47,627 bases of DNA from an uncultured Alphaproteobacteria bacterium (lineage in GTDB: Bacteria > Pseudomonadota > Alphaproteobacteria > Methylaequorales > Methylaequoraceae): NCBI GenBank assembly GCA_902526865.1, contig CABZMK010000011.1, positions 1-47,627 of the forward strand, given 5' to 3'. Within the stretch, counting starts at the first letter, position 1. Every line of letters starts with the position of its first letter. A model generated the notes under the pieces. That model did no database searches and was not told the origin of the DNA. It saw only the letters and a program-made list of their open reading frames with translations. A program made the position numbers and the translations under genes. Below, one piece after another: positions 1 to 8,661 of this stretch.

Positions 1-1
1 A

Positions 2-196
2 AAAAAAAAAATACCAGATGCTATAATTGAAGTTAATGATATTAGAGGTGACAACAATCACTATCACGCTAAAATTATTTCTCAGAAATTTAAAGGTTTA
101 TCAAAACTAAAACAGCACAAAATGGTTTATGAAGCAATAGGTTCACATATGGGTACAACACTCCATGCACTAATGCTTACTACCTCTGAAAATTAA
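2..196 (+). CDS. BolA/IbaG-family protein, 3' part
   Basis: The window opens inside a reading frame that runs to a TAA at 194-196. The last 64 codons carry the BolA-family ending: a HYHAKI strand, a central KHKMVYEAIG-like helix (here LKQHKMVYEAIG) and the terminal LHALMLTT. BolA-like proteins bind [2Fe-2S] clusters together with monothiol CGFS glutaredoxins in the cytoplasm, and a CGFS glutaredoxin gene begins 12 nt downstream. This is the usual alphaproteobacterial bolA-grxD pair, often found after purL. The start codon lies outside the window or in the A-rich first bases, so the N-terminus cannot be described. Confidence 0.9.
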   Translation, partial: KKKIPDAIIEVNDIRGDNNHYHAKIISQKFKGLSKLKQHKMVYEAIGSHMGTTLHALMLTTSEN

Positions 197-208
197 ATAG
201 GAAAATTT

Positions 209-544
209 ATGACAATTATTGATAAAAAAATTGATACTATGATCGAAAATGATGACGTTGTTTTATTCATGAAAGGAACCCCAGATTTTCCCCAGTGTGG
301 TTTCTCTGCAAACGTTGTTGGAATATTAAATTACCTAGGGATAAATTATCAAAGTTACAATGTTTTGGATGACATAGAACTTAGGGAAGGAATAAAAGTT
401 TATTCAGAATGGCCAACTATTCCTCAAATTTACATTAAAAAAGAATTTATTGGGGGTTGTGATATTTTAAAGGAAATGCTTGAAAATGGTGAAATTGAGG
501 ACTTTCTAAAAGAAAAGAATATCAACTTCAAAATTAAAACTTAA
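209..544 (+). CDS. grxD: Monothiol glutaredoxin (Grx4/GrxD family)
   Basis: This is a 111-residue protein with the CGFS active site at residues 30-33 (PQCGFS), preceded by FMKGTPDFP, the hallmark of Grx4-type monothiol glutaredoxins. The WPTIPQIYI segment and the GGCDIL glutathione-binding turn follow in the expected order. Such proteins carry and deliver [2Fe-2S] clusters with BolA partners, and the bolA-type gene lies 12 nt upstream, so the two form one unit. The length is normal. The 3' end overlaps the convergent glycosyltransferase gene by 11 nt. Confidence 0.96.
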   Translation: MTIIDKKIDTMIENDDVVLFMKGTPDFPQCGFSANVVGILNYLGINYQSYNVLDDIELREGIKVYSEWPTIPQIYIKKEFIGGCDILKEMLENGEIEDFLKEKNINFKIKT

Positions 545-1289
545 TTCTATCTTCTCTACATTTAATAGCTGATACGTATGGATAAATAGCACATAGTATA
601 CCTATTAAAACTCCTAGCCCACCAAACTGAAACCCTCTTCTTGAAATAAAAGATTTAATAAACCTTGAAAAGATCTTTCTAACCGAAGTCAACTTATGTA
701 TGCTTTTACCCTCTTTTCTTAAATCGTTTGCGTACAAAGTAGTATTTCTATTAAACTTTGATAATAATTCGGAAATATCCTTTGATAAATAATGATTCAA
801 AGAGTTTGCAAAAGGCTTTCCTTTTTTTCCTTTAATTTGATATTGTGGATGAACACTTCCATCAATCCAGACCTTTGTTCCTTTCCTGAATAAACAAAAC
901 TTTCCGTCAGGGGCAAGACAAGCCATCCAACCTTTTGTTACCTTTTTATTACCAATAAAGTTAGTCAAGGAAATATAATAAAAATCAAAATTTTTAAATT
1001 TCAATTTTTGAATTATTTCTTTTTCTAACGACTTGGTTACTAATTCATCTGCATCGATCTCCAAAATCCATTGTGAACTACATTTAGAAATACCGTAATT
1101 TCTCCTTTTTCCCTCAGATTTCCATGAACCTTCGTAAATTTTTTTTGTATATTTTGAGGCTATTTTCTTTGTATCATCAATTGATCTGTCTAATATCACA
1201 ACAATTTCATCTACAAAACTCAACGATTTAAGCGTAAGTTCAATTTTTTTTTCTTCATTCCGAGCGATTATTAGAGCACTTAAATTCAT
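534..1289 (-). CDS. Family 2 glycosyltransferase, WaaE/KdtX-like
   Basis: This is a 251-residue GT2 (GT-A fold) enzyme. It starts with SALIIARNEE and carries the nucleotide-sugar/metal motif EIDADE at residues 77-82, preceded by GKRRNYGI, typical of the WaaE/KdtX lipopolysaccharide-core glucosyltransferase group. The C-terminus (about 222-242) is hydrophobic and probably lies on the inner membrane. Its closest relative in the window is the GT2 at 42.4 kb, which shares the same motif order and a similar tail. The substrate cannot be told from sequence. The gene ends inside grxD on the opposite strand and follows rpsD by about 50 nt. Confidence 0.87.
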   Translation of the reverse strand: MNLSALIIARNEEKKIELTLKSLSFVDEIVVILDRSIDDTKKIASKYTKKIYEGSWKSEGKRRNYGISKCSSQWILEIDADELVTKSLEKEIIQKLKFKNFDFYYISLTNFIGNKKVTKGWMACLAPDGKFCLFRKGTKVWIDGSVHPQYQIKGKKGKPFANSLNHYLSKDISELLSKFNRNTTLYANDLRKEGKSIHKLTSVRKIFSRFIKSFISRRGFQFGGLGVLIGILCAIYPYVSAIKCREDRIKF

Positions 1290-1340
1290 TTAAGTAATCC
1301 TAATCTTAATTTTAGATTTTTAAAGAAAATTTTCTACAAG

Positions 1341-1958
1341 CTATCTTGAATAATACTCAATAACTAAGTTTGGCTCCATTACAACTGGATATGGTACCTC
1401 GTCAAGTTTAGGACCCTTTACAAAGGTTCCTTTAAGCTTGTCGTAATCAACTGATAGATATTGGGGAGTCTCTCTTTCCGTAGAGCTAATAGCTTCTAAT
1501 AAAACTGGGATTTCTCGACTTTTTTCTTTAACTTCAACAATATCTCCATCTTTTAAGGAATATGACGAAATAGTTACTTTTTTTCCGTTTACTAAAATAT
1601 GGCCGTGACTTACAAATTGTCGAGCTGCAAAAATGGTAGTTGAGAATTTCATTCTGTAGACCGTGGCATCAAGTCTTCGCTCTAACAATTCTATAAGATT
1701 TTCACTTGTATTGCCCTTAATTTTAGAGGCCTGAAAGAACAAATTTCTGAATTGTTTTTCAGTAATATATCCATAATGGCATTTAAGCTTTTGTTTAGCC
1801 ATAAGTTGTATTCCGAAATCAGAGGGCTTCTTTTTTCTATTTTGTCCATTTAGGCCTGGTGGATAATCTCTTCTATTAAATGGGCTTTTAGGTCTTCCCC
1901 ACAAGTTACATCTGAGTCTTCTATCAATTTTATATTTTGATTTTAAAATTCTTGTCAT
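1341..1958 (-). CDS. rpsD: 30S ribosomal protein S4
   Basis: The 205-residue product matches full-length bacterial S4. It has an N-terminal region with [10 protein letters not shown] and RRDYPPG, a helical core, and an S4 RNA-binding domain (about 93-155) containing [12 protein letters not shown] and [14 protein letters not shown]. It ends in the usual EYYSR. S4 binds 16S rRNA early in 30S assembly. The gene stands alone between trmJ and a glycosyltransferase gene rather than in the alpha operon with rpoA, as is usual in Alphaproteobacteria. No zinc-finger cysteine cluster is present, so this is the C-minus form. Confidence 0.98.
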   Translation of the reverse strand: MTRILKSKYKIDRRLRCNLWGRPKSPFNRRDYPPGLNGQNRKKKPSDFGIQLMAKQKLKCHYGYITEKQFRNLFFQASKIKGNTSENLIELLERRLDATVYRMKFSTTIFAARQFVSHGHILVNGKKVTISSYSLKDGDIVEVKEKSREIPVLLEAISSTERETPQYLSVDYDKLKGTFVKGPKLDEVPYPVVMEPNLVIEYYSR

Positions 1959-2000
1959 CAGGTGAAATATACTTTTAATTTTTTTTATGTCAAATTACTT

Positions 2001-2735
2001 TTACTTGTTTTTTCTTAAATTTTTAATTATTCCGAGAAGTGTTGAAATATCTCTCGATGTTAATTCGAGTTTAGTAAAAATGTTACGAATTTTTTGAACT
2101 AATATTTTTTTTCTTTCCAATACAGAAAAAAAACCGTTTTCCTCTAAATGTTCTTGTAAAATTAATAGAAAATTGGAAAGCTCACCTTTGGTTGCTTGGA
2201 AGTCACTTTTTTTTTTCACATTCGAAATCAAAATTCTTTTAGGAAAATTTTCACTCCATATTTCGTATGCTACTATTGAAACAGCATGGGAAAGATTTAA
2301 TGAAGAAAACTTTGGGTTTGAATTAATCATTAAACAATAATCACAAATTGATAAATGCTCATTCTCAAGTCCACTTTTTTCAGGGCCAAAAATAATTCCT
2401 ACTTTATTTTTTGAATTTGAGATAATTTTATTTAATTTTTGAAAAGTTATCTGCTTCTTTTTAACTGATCTTAATCTGTTGGTTGTAGCAATGAGAATGT
2501 TAAGGTCTTTAACAGAATCTTCAAAAACACTAAATTTTTTTATGTTTTTTATAACCGAATCAGCACCGGCTGAAAGTGGAATAATCTTTTCATTCGAAAG
2601 TTCAAAAAGTGGAGATACAACTCGAAGGTTTTTGAGATTAAAGTTTAACATAGCTCTAGCAGTTGCCCCTAAATTTTCAGGTATTTGTGTATTTACCAGA
2701 ACTATTTCAGGCATACATGATTTTTTCATGATCAT
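2001..2735 (-). CDS. trmJ: tRNA (cytidine/uridine-2'-O-)-methyltransferase TrmJ, SpoU family
   Basis: This is a 244-residue SPOUT methyltransferase. The three SpoU motifs are visible: PENLGATARAM (19-29), IIFGPEKSGL (114-123) and SSLNLSHAVS (144-153), which form the knotted SAM-binding site. The PEIVLVNTQ start and the C-terminal helical extension fit TrmJ, which methylates position 32 of several tRNAs, rather than TrmH or RlmB. The start at 2735 overlaps the cimA stop in an ATGA; ATGs at codons 3 and 8 are alternatives. The N-terminal region is short, and the extension carries the residues that would set tRNA preference. Confidence 0.9.
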   Translation of the reverse strand: MIMKKSCMPEIVLVNTQIPENLGATARAMLNFNLKNLRVVSPLFELSNEKIIPLSAGADSVIKNIKKFSVFEDSVKDLNILIATTNRLRSVKKKQITFQKLNKIISNSKNKVGIIFGPEKSGLENEHLSICDYCLMINSNPKFSSLNLSHAVSIVAYEIWSENFPKRILISNVKKKSDFQATKGELSNFLLILQEHLEENGFFSVLERKKILVQKIRNIFTKLELTSRDISTLLGIIKNLRKNK

Positions 2736-4306
2736 TTAGATTTTAGAAGATGATATGTAATACTGTCATTTAGGGCAATGTAAGAGGCATCAATAACATT
2801 ATGGGAAACTCCAATTGTTGACCATCTTAATTGGTTATTTTTAGACTCAATTCTTACTCTTACAAGAGCTTTCGTACCGTCTTGGGGTGTTAATATTCTA
2901 ACTTTGTAATCAACTAAATTTAATTTTTTTATTCTAGGATAAAACTTTATTAAAGCATTCCTTAAAGCCATATCCAGAGCATGAATAGGCCCATTACCCT
3001 CTGCTGCGCTGTAAAAGCTTTTCTTTCCAACAAAAATCTTTACTCTTGCTTCAGAGAACGGCACGAACTCATTTTTAATATTTTTTCTCTTTTCATCAGA
3101 CACTTTGAAGTTTTCAAGATTATAAAACTCTTTAAATCTCTGAAACACTCTTTTTGCTAAAAGCTCAAAGCTAGCTTCAGCTCCGTCATACGCATAACCT
3201 AAAAATTCTTGTTCTTTAATTTTTTCAAGAAATTTAATAACTTTTTTTTCTTTATTTTGTACATTAATTTTTAATTTTTTAAGTTTGTTTATTATGTTAC
3301 TTTTTCCAGACTGATTAGAAACTACCAAAACTCTTTCATTCCCAATTTGTTTTGGGTCAATGTGTTCATAACATCTTGGATCTTTCTCAACTGCAGCAAT
3401 GTGAAGGCCACCTTTATGTGCAAATGCAGCTGAACCGACAAAAGGAAGATTTCTTTGAGATTCTCTATTTAAAGTTTCATCAATAAATCTACTTGCAAAT
3501 GTTAAATTATGTATTTTTTTTTTTAAACTACATTCGAAACCCATTTTTAAAATTGCATTAGCAGCAACATTAATGAGGTTAGCATTTCCACATCTTTCGC
3601 CGAGACCGTTAAAAGTACCCTGAACTTGAGTAATTCCGTGCCTGATAGATTCAAGTGAATTGTACGTAGCGTTATCTGTATCATTATGAAAATGAACACC
3701 AATCATACTTTCTGGAACTACTTTTTTCACCTCACTAAAAATATTTTCTAACTCATGTGGTAATGTTCCACCATTTGTATCACATAGAATTATCCAATTA
3801 GCACCAGCATCATAGGCTCTTTTAATGCAGTTTAAAGAGTATTCTTTGTTATTTTTGTAACCATCAAAAAAATGTTCAGCATCAAACAACACCTCATCAA
3901 CTCTTTTAGATGAGAATGCAATAGTATCGCTAATCATATCCAAATTTTTATTTAAAGGGATCTTCAAAGCATTCTTTACATGAAAATCCCATGATTTTCC
4001 GACTAAACAAACTGTTGAAACACCAGAATTAAGAACTGCATTAAGACCGGGATCATTTTGAGAACTTTTTCCAAATTTTCTCATCATACCGAAAGCAACG
4101 GCTTTGGAATTACTTAATTTTGGTAGTTTTTGGAAAAATACATTATCAGTAGGATTAGCTCCTGGCCACCCACCCTCTATATAATCAATACCAATTTCAT
4201 CCAGTAACGACATTATTTTTAATTTATCGTTTAAACTAAAGTTCACACCTTTCGTTTGAGCACCATCTCTTAGTGTACTATCGTATAACTTAATCTTCTT
4301 CTTCAC
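2732..4306 (-). CDS. cimA: (R)-citramalate synthase
   Basis: The 524-residue protein belongs to the LeuA/homocitrate synthase family. The N-terminal TIM barrel has DSTLRDGAQ at residues 9-17 and a metal-binding HFHND near residue 205. The GGWPGANPTD segment and the overall length match the CimA subgroup (TIGR00977 type) rather than 2-isopropylmalate synthase. A LeuA-type allosteric domain occupies roughly residues 390-520. CimA condenses acetyl-CoA with pyruvate, giving 2-oxobutyrate for isoleucine without threonine deaminase. The gene overlaps gltX by 17 nt and trmJ by 4 nt, so the three are probably cotranscribed. Feedback control by isoleucine would be expected from the retained C-terminal domain. 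Confidence 0.93.
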   Translation of the reverse strand: MKKKIKLYDSTLRDGAQTKGVNFSLNDKLKIMSLLDEIGIDYIEGGWPGANPTDNVFFQKLPKLSNSKAVAFGMMRKFGKSSQNDPGLNAVLNSGVSTVCLVGKSWDFHVKNALKIPLNKNLDMISDTIAFSSKRVDEVLFDAEHFFDGYKNNKEYSLNCIKRAYDAGANWIILCDTNGGTLPHELENIFSEVKKVVPESMIGVHFHNDTDNATYNSLESIRHGITQVQGTFNGLGERCGNANLINVAANAILKMGFECSLKKKIHNLTFASRFIDETLNRESQRNLPFVGSAAFAHKGGLHIAAVEKDPRCYEHIDPKQIGNERVLVVSNQSGKSNIINKLKKLKINVQNKEKKVIKFLEKIKEQEFLGYAYDGAEASFELLAKRVFQRFKEFYNLENFKVSDEKRKNIKNEFVPFSEARVKIFVGKKSFYSAAEGNGPIHALDMALRNALIKFYPRIKKLNLVDYKVRILTPQDGTKALVRVRIESKNNQLRWSTIGVSHNVIDASYIALNDSITYHLLKSK

Positions 4307-5624
4307 AATTTGATTCCACTCTTTTTATGATCTCATCTTTTCTAATTAATGTCAGTAAGTCATTCATACTTGGTCCATATTTCTTTCCAGTTAAGATCTG
4401 TCTAAGTGTAATATAAAGGACTTTTGGTTTAATCTCAAAATTTTCTAAAATCTTATTAGTCCAAACAGACCAGAAATCCTTGTCTACTTTTTCGGGAATA
4501 AATTTAAGCATTGTGGATTTCAAAGGTTTTTTTAAAATTATTTTATTCTCTATCAAGAAATCATTTTTTACCAAATCAAACCATTCTTTAGCTTCTTCAA
4601 TTGAATTAATATTAGATCGAACAATTAACCAAAATTTATTTTCAAAATCTAAGTTAAAAGTTTCTTTTACAGTTTCAATATCTAAGTTCTTTAAATATTT
4701 TGAATTTATTCTTTCGATATCATTTGGATCAAAGAAAACTGAATTTTTAGAAAAATTATTAATATTAAAATTCTTATATAAGGTTTTCATATCATCTATC
4801 TTTTCAAATGGTTGGTTGGTTCCAATTTTTTGAAGATAATTAATTAAAACTAATTGTGAAACTTTTTGTTTTCTAAATTGCCTAACCGAAAAATCTTCTG
4901 ATCTTTTTGATAAACCCCGTCCAGAGATAGATTTAATAAGTGGAAAATGTCCAAATTCAGGTATTTTGGCGTCGATAAGCTTAAATAGCTTTATTTGAGC
5001 TGCAGTATTTGTAATATGATCGTCTCCTCTAAAAATATGTGAAACTTCAGTGTCAGCATCATCGACCACTGATGTAATGGTGAATAAAGGCATTTCATCT
5101 GATCGAAATACAACAGGATCAGAAACTGACAAATTTGAAAAAACAATTTTTCCGTGAATCATATCAGACCATTCAATAGTTTCATCATTTAACTTTAGTC
5201 TCCAGTGAGGTCTTTTACCAGATTGGATTAATGACTGTATTTCGCTTTTTTTTAGTCTAAGAGATGTTCTGTCATAAATTGGTGGTTTCCCTTGTTTTAA
5301 AAGAATCTTTCTTTTTAAGGAAAGTTCATCTGCTGATTCGAAACAAGGATAAATAAAATCTTTACTTTTCAAGAAATCAAAAATTTCTTTATATTTAGAA
5401 ATTCTTTCTGACTGTTTTATTACTTTTTTATAATGGATCCCCAACCATTCGAGATCTTTAATTATTGATTCTATGAATTCAGTTTTTGACCTCTCTTGAT
5501 CAGTATCATCGATGCGAAGAAAGAAGTTTAAATTATTTTTTTTTGCATATAAATAGTTAATTAATGCAACCCTAATGTTGCCCATGTGTAAGAAACCAGT
5601 TGGACTTGGAGCAAATCTTAACAT
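4290..5624 (-). CDS. gltX: Glutamyl-tRNA synthetase
   Basis: This is a 444-residue class I aminoacyl-tRNA synthetase. It begins with RFAPSPTGFLHMGN, where HMGN is the HIGH motif, and has GLSKRSED as the KMSKS-equivalent loop. FRGDDHITNT and the HFPLIKS stretch between them are typical of glutamyl enzymes. It is close to the length of the shorter of the two GltX types found in many Alphaproteobacteria. With no glutaminyl-tRNA synthetase visible, it may also charge tRNA-Gln for GatCAB, but that is inference. The start is at 5624, where its first base is shared with the last base of the nadE stop. Confidence 0.96.
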   Translation of the reverse strand: MLRFAPSPTGFLHMGNIRVALINYLYAKKNNLNFFLRIDDTDQERSKTEFIESIIKDLEWLGIHYKKVIKQSERISKYKEIFDFLKSKDFIYPCFESADELSLKRKILLKQGKPPIYDRTSLRLKKSEIQSLIQSGKRPHWRLKLNDETIEWSDMIHGKIVFSNLSVSDPVVFRSDEMPLFTITSVVDDADTEVSHIFRGDDHITNTAAQIKLFKLIDAKIPEFGHFPLIKSISGRGLSKRSEDFSVRQFRKQKVSQLVLINYLQKIGTNQPFEKIDDMKTLYKNFNINNFSKNSVFFDPNDIERINSKYLKNLDIETVKETFNLDFENKFWLIVRSNINSIEEAKEWFDLVKNDFLIENKIILKKPLKSTMLKFIPEKVDKDFWSVWTNKILENFEIKPKVLYITLRQILTGKKYGPSMNDLLTLIRKDEIIKRVESNCEEED

Positions 5625-7249
5625 TATAGATCAAATTTATTGGTAATTGGAAATCTTCTATCCTGCGATAATGACATTTTAGATACTTTTGGACCAATGG
5701 CAGATTGATATCTTTTGAACTCAGAGTTTTTAATCAGTTTCCATATTTTCATTACATCATTTTTGGGAAATCCTTTTTTAATAATAAATTTAATATCGCG
5801 ATTTTCATCGATTAAATATGAAAGAATTTTGTCTAAAATTTCATAAGGTGGTAACAAATCAGAATCTTTTTGATTATATTTAAGTTCAGCTGAGGGTTCC
5901 TTTGTTAAAATTTCTTCTGGAATTATATTGTTTCTTTTTACTTTAAAATAGGACAAAGTATTTTTATTTCTCCATCTACAAAGTTCAAACACGTCAGTTT
6001 TATAAACATCTTTTAACAAGGAATAACCTCCACACATATCACCGTACAGTGTTGAATAACCAACAGCAAGTTCAGATTTATTTCCAGTTGTAATAAGAAG
6101 AGAATTTAATTTATTTGACAAAGCCATGAGGATGAGGCCCCTTAATCTAGATTGAATATTTTCTTCAGTAACATCCTCCTTGTATTTTTTAAATATAGGG
6201 TTTAAATGCTTAAGTATTGTGTTTCGTAAAATTTCGATTGAAATTTCTGAAGTTTTTATACCAACATTTTTTGATAGGGATTCTGCATCTTTTTTACTAT
6301 CGCCACTAGAGAATTTTGAAGGAAGATAGAAAGAATGAATATTCTTACTCTCAATTGTATCTGCTAAAATAGCCAAAGTTAATGCTGAATCAATTCCTCC
6401 TGATAATCCAAGATGAGCAAAACGAAAACCGTTTTTAGTCATGTAATTTTTTAGACCTAACATCAAAGCTCTATATAAATTTTCAAACTTATTAATTTTC
6501 TTAATTTGTTTTTTTTTAGTTTTTGAATCTAAAATAAAATGAGTTTCAGACTCTTCAAAAAATTTTTCTTGAATTACAATTTCACCTAACTTATCCATAA
6601 CAAAAGAACCTCCATCAAAAATGAGGTCATCTTGCGATCCAACCAGATTAACATAAACTAAATTGGATTTAAAATGTTTTGCCCTTTTTGATGCATGGCT
6701 TTGTCTCAACTTAAACTTCCCAATTTCAAATGGAGAGGCATTAATAACAACTATAAGATCTAACTTTACTTTTTTTTTCTTAATAAAGTCATTCGTCCAC
6801 ATGTCCTCACATATTAAAAATTCAATTTTTTTATTTCTGTAATTAAAATATTCAGTCTTTATTTGAGTTGATGAAAAATATCTTTTTTCATCAAAGACTC
6901 CATAATTCGGTAAGATCTTTTTTTGAACCGAATATATTATCTTTCCCGATTGAACTAAAAGCAATGCATTTGTAATTTCATTTATTTTCGAAAGTGGAAT
7001 ACTTAGTGCAAAGATTGTTTTTTTCTTTTTAGTAAGATTTATAATTTTTTGTTTAAAGATCTCCACCTTCTTTAAGAAATCTTTTCGTAATAAAAGGTCT
7101 TGAGGAGGATAACCGGTAAGAGACAGTTCAGATGTCAAAAAGAGATCGCAGTTTCGTAAAACTGCCTCACTGTAAGACTTTTTTAAAATCTCAAAATTTC
7201 CCTCTATATCACCAACTATTGTATTTTTTTGAGAAACAAAAATCTTTAT
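5624..7249 (-). CDS. nadE: Glutamine-dependent NAD+ synthetase, apparent ATA start
   Basis: The protein has an N-terminal nitrilase-type amidase and a C-terminal ammonia-dependent synthetase. It makes NAD+ from deamido-NAD+, ATP and glutamine. I place the start at an ATA at 7247-7249, giving 541 residues, the normal family length. The resulting N-terminus, MKIFVSQKNTIVGDI, aligns with the conserved MKIALAQ...VGD opening. With this numbering the amidase triad is Glu41 (TSELSLTGYPP), Lys111 or Lys112 (KKILPNYGVF) and Cys147 (LICEDMW). The PP-loop SGGIDS is at 283-288. No ATG, GTG or TTG lies between the in-frame stop at about 7280 and a TTG at 7138. That TTG would delete the first strand and leave Glu41 almost at the N-terminus. 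Confidence 0.9.
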   Translation of the reverse strand: MKIFVSQKNTIVGDIEGNFEILKKSYSEAVLRNCDLFLTSELSLTGYPPQDLLLRKDFLKKVEIFKQKIINLTKKKKTIFALSIPLSKINEITNALLLVQSGKIIYSVQKKILPNYGVFDEKRYFSSTQIKTEYFNYRNKKIEFLICEDMWTNDFIKKKKVKLDLIVVINASPFEIGKFKLRQSHASKRAKHFKSNLVYVNLVGSQDDLIFDGGSFVMDKLGEIVIQEKFFEESETHFILDSKTKKKQIKKINKFENLYRALMLGLKNYMTKNGFRFAHLGLSGGIDSALTLAILADTIESKNIHSFYLPSKFSSGDSKKDAESLSKNVGIKTSEISIEILRNTILKHLNPIFKKYKEDVTEENIQSRLRGLILMALSNKLNSLLITTGNKSELAVGYSTLYGDMCGGYSLLKDVYKTDVFELCRWRNKNTLSYFKVKRNNIIPEEILTKEPSAELKYNQKDSDLLPPYEILDKILSYLIDENRDIKFIIKKGFPKNDVMKIWKLIKNSEFKRYQSAIGPKVSKMSLSQDRRFPITNKFDL

Positions 7250-7255
7250 AACAAA

Positions 7256-7261
7256 TCTCCT
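7256..7261 (-). promoter_or_regulatory. Shine-Dalgarno sequence that sets the nadE start at ATA
   Basis: Read on the minus strand, AGGAGA lies 6 nt before the ATA at 7249. This is ideal spacing for initiation there. It is 12 nt from the next candidate (ATT at 7243) and has no useful relation to the TTG at 7138. It overlaps the end of the aroG coding region's downstream flank, so nadE is probably translated from an aroG-nadE message. Confidence 0.7.
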
Positions 7262-7265
7262 TTTA

Positions 7266-8615
7266 TTATTTGATTTTCTTTAAGTGAGAAGCTATTAAGA
7301 AAGCTAATTCAATTGATTGGGAGGCATTTAGCCTTGGGTCACAATGCGTATGATATCTACTGCTTAGATCTTTGTCAGAAATTTTCTGCATGCCCCCCAT
7401 GCATTCGGTGACATTTTGTCCTGTCATTTCTAAGTGTATGCCGCCAGCATATGTATCTTCACTATTGTGAACTTTGAAGAACGATTTTACTTCAGATAAG
7501 ATATTTTTAAAAATACGTGTTTTGTATCCACTTCTAGCTTTCTCTGTATTGGCGTGCATTGGATCGCATGACCAAACCACTTTGAGTTTATGTTTTTTTA
7601 CTGCTTTTATAATTGGTGGGTAAAGTTTTTCAATATTTCCAGCTCCCATTCTAACAATCAAAACAATTTTTCCTTCTTCATTTTTTGGATTAATTCTATT
7701 AATAACCTTTACCAACTCGTTATGTTCTGTTGTTGGTCCAACTTTAATTCCAATAGGATTACTTATTCCGGAACAGAACTCAACATGCGCACCATTTAAA
7801 TCTCTTGTTCTATCACCAATCCATAACATGTGCGCACCGACATTATACCAATCTCCAGTTGTACTATCTATTCTTGTAAATGCAGACTCATATGGTAGAA
7901 GCAAAGCTTCGTGAGAAATATAAAAGTTTGTTTCAGAGAGTTGTCTTACATTTTGATTGTTCACACCACAGGCATTCATAAAATTTAAACATTCTGAGAT
8001 TCTATTTGCTAAGTTTTTAAAATTTGAACCCTGTTTTGATTTTTTTACAAAATCAAGATTCCAACTCTGAATAGTAGACAAATCAGCATAGCCGCCATAA
8101 GCAAACGCCCTCAATAGATTTTGAGTTGAGGCAGCTTGATTGTAGGCCTGAATCATTCTTTCGGGGTCAGGTTCACGTGCTTTTTTTGAAAAATCAATGC
8201 AATTAATCATATCACCCAAATAGCTTGGAAGTTCCAAGTCACCTTTTTTTTCAATTGGAGAAGATCTTGGTTTGGCAAATTGACCAGCTAGTCTGCCTAA
8301 CTTTACAACTGGAACCCCTGATGCAAATGATAAAATCACCGCCATCTGCATAATAACTCTAAATGTATCTCTAATGTAATTTGGATGAAACTCAGCAAAA
8401 CTCTCCGCACAATCTCCAGCTTGAAGCAGAAAACCTTTTCCATCAGCACATTTTGCTAACTCGCATTTCAGTTCCCTTACCTCACCAGCAAAAACCAAAG
8501 GTGGAAGTTTTTTCATCTTTTTTGTTATTTTATTCAACTTTGGAACATTACCGTATAAGGGCTGATGTAAAGCTTCTTTAAATTTCCAAGATTGAGGTGA
8601 CCAATTTTCTTTCAT
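7266..8615 (-). CDS. aroG: 3-deoxy-7-phosphoheptulonate synthase, class II
   Basis: The 449-residue product is a class II (plant/actinobacterial type) DAHP synthase. It condenses phosphoenolpyruvate and erythrose 4-phosphate at the head of the shikimate pathway. Diagnostic stretches are WSPQSWK at the N-terminus, LLQAGDCAESF, GRLAGQFAKPRS, HMLWIGDRTR, KVGPT and WSCDPMHANT, followed by the metal-site region GGIHLEMTGQNVTEC near the C-terminus. Class I AroF/G/H enzymes share none of these. The gene follows glutathione reductase by about 45 nt and ends 17 nt before nadE. The symbol aroG is by function; aroH or aroF are used for this class in other genomes. Confidence 0.95.
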   Translation of the reverse strand: MKENWSPQSWKFKEALHQPLYGNVPKLNKITKKMKKLPPLVFAGEVRELKCELAKCADGKGFLLQAGDCAESFAEFHPNYIRDTFRVIMQMAVILSFASGVPVVKLGRLAGQFAKPRSSPIEKKGDLELPSYLGDMINCIDFSKKAREPDPERMIQAYNQAASTQNLLRAFAYGGYADLSTIQSWNLDFVKKSKQGSNFKNLANRISECLNFMNACGVNNQNVRQLSETNFYISHEALLLPYESAFTRIDSTTGDWYNVGAHMLWIGDRTRDLNGAHVEFCSGISNPIGIKVGPTTEHNELVKVINRINPKNEEGKIVLIVRMGAGNIEKLYPPIIKAVKKHKLKVVWSCDPMHANTEKARSGYKTRIFKNILSEVKSFFKVHNSEDTYAGGIHLEMTGQNVTECMGGMQKISDKDLSSRYHTHCDPRLNASQSIELAFLIASHLKKIK

Positions 8616-8661
8616 AATCCTTACTTATAATAATTTAGTAATTAAAATACAAATTAATATT

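Noticed and set aside
1324-1335. AGAAAATTTTCT palindrome after rpsD as a terminator
   Set aside because: It has no loop or GC pairs and no U-run; such A/T palindromes are common here by chance.
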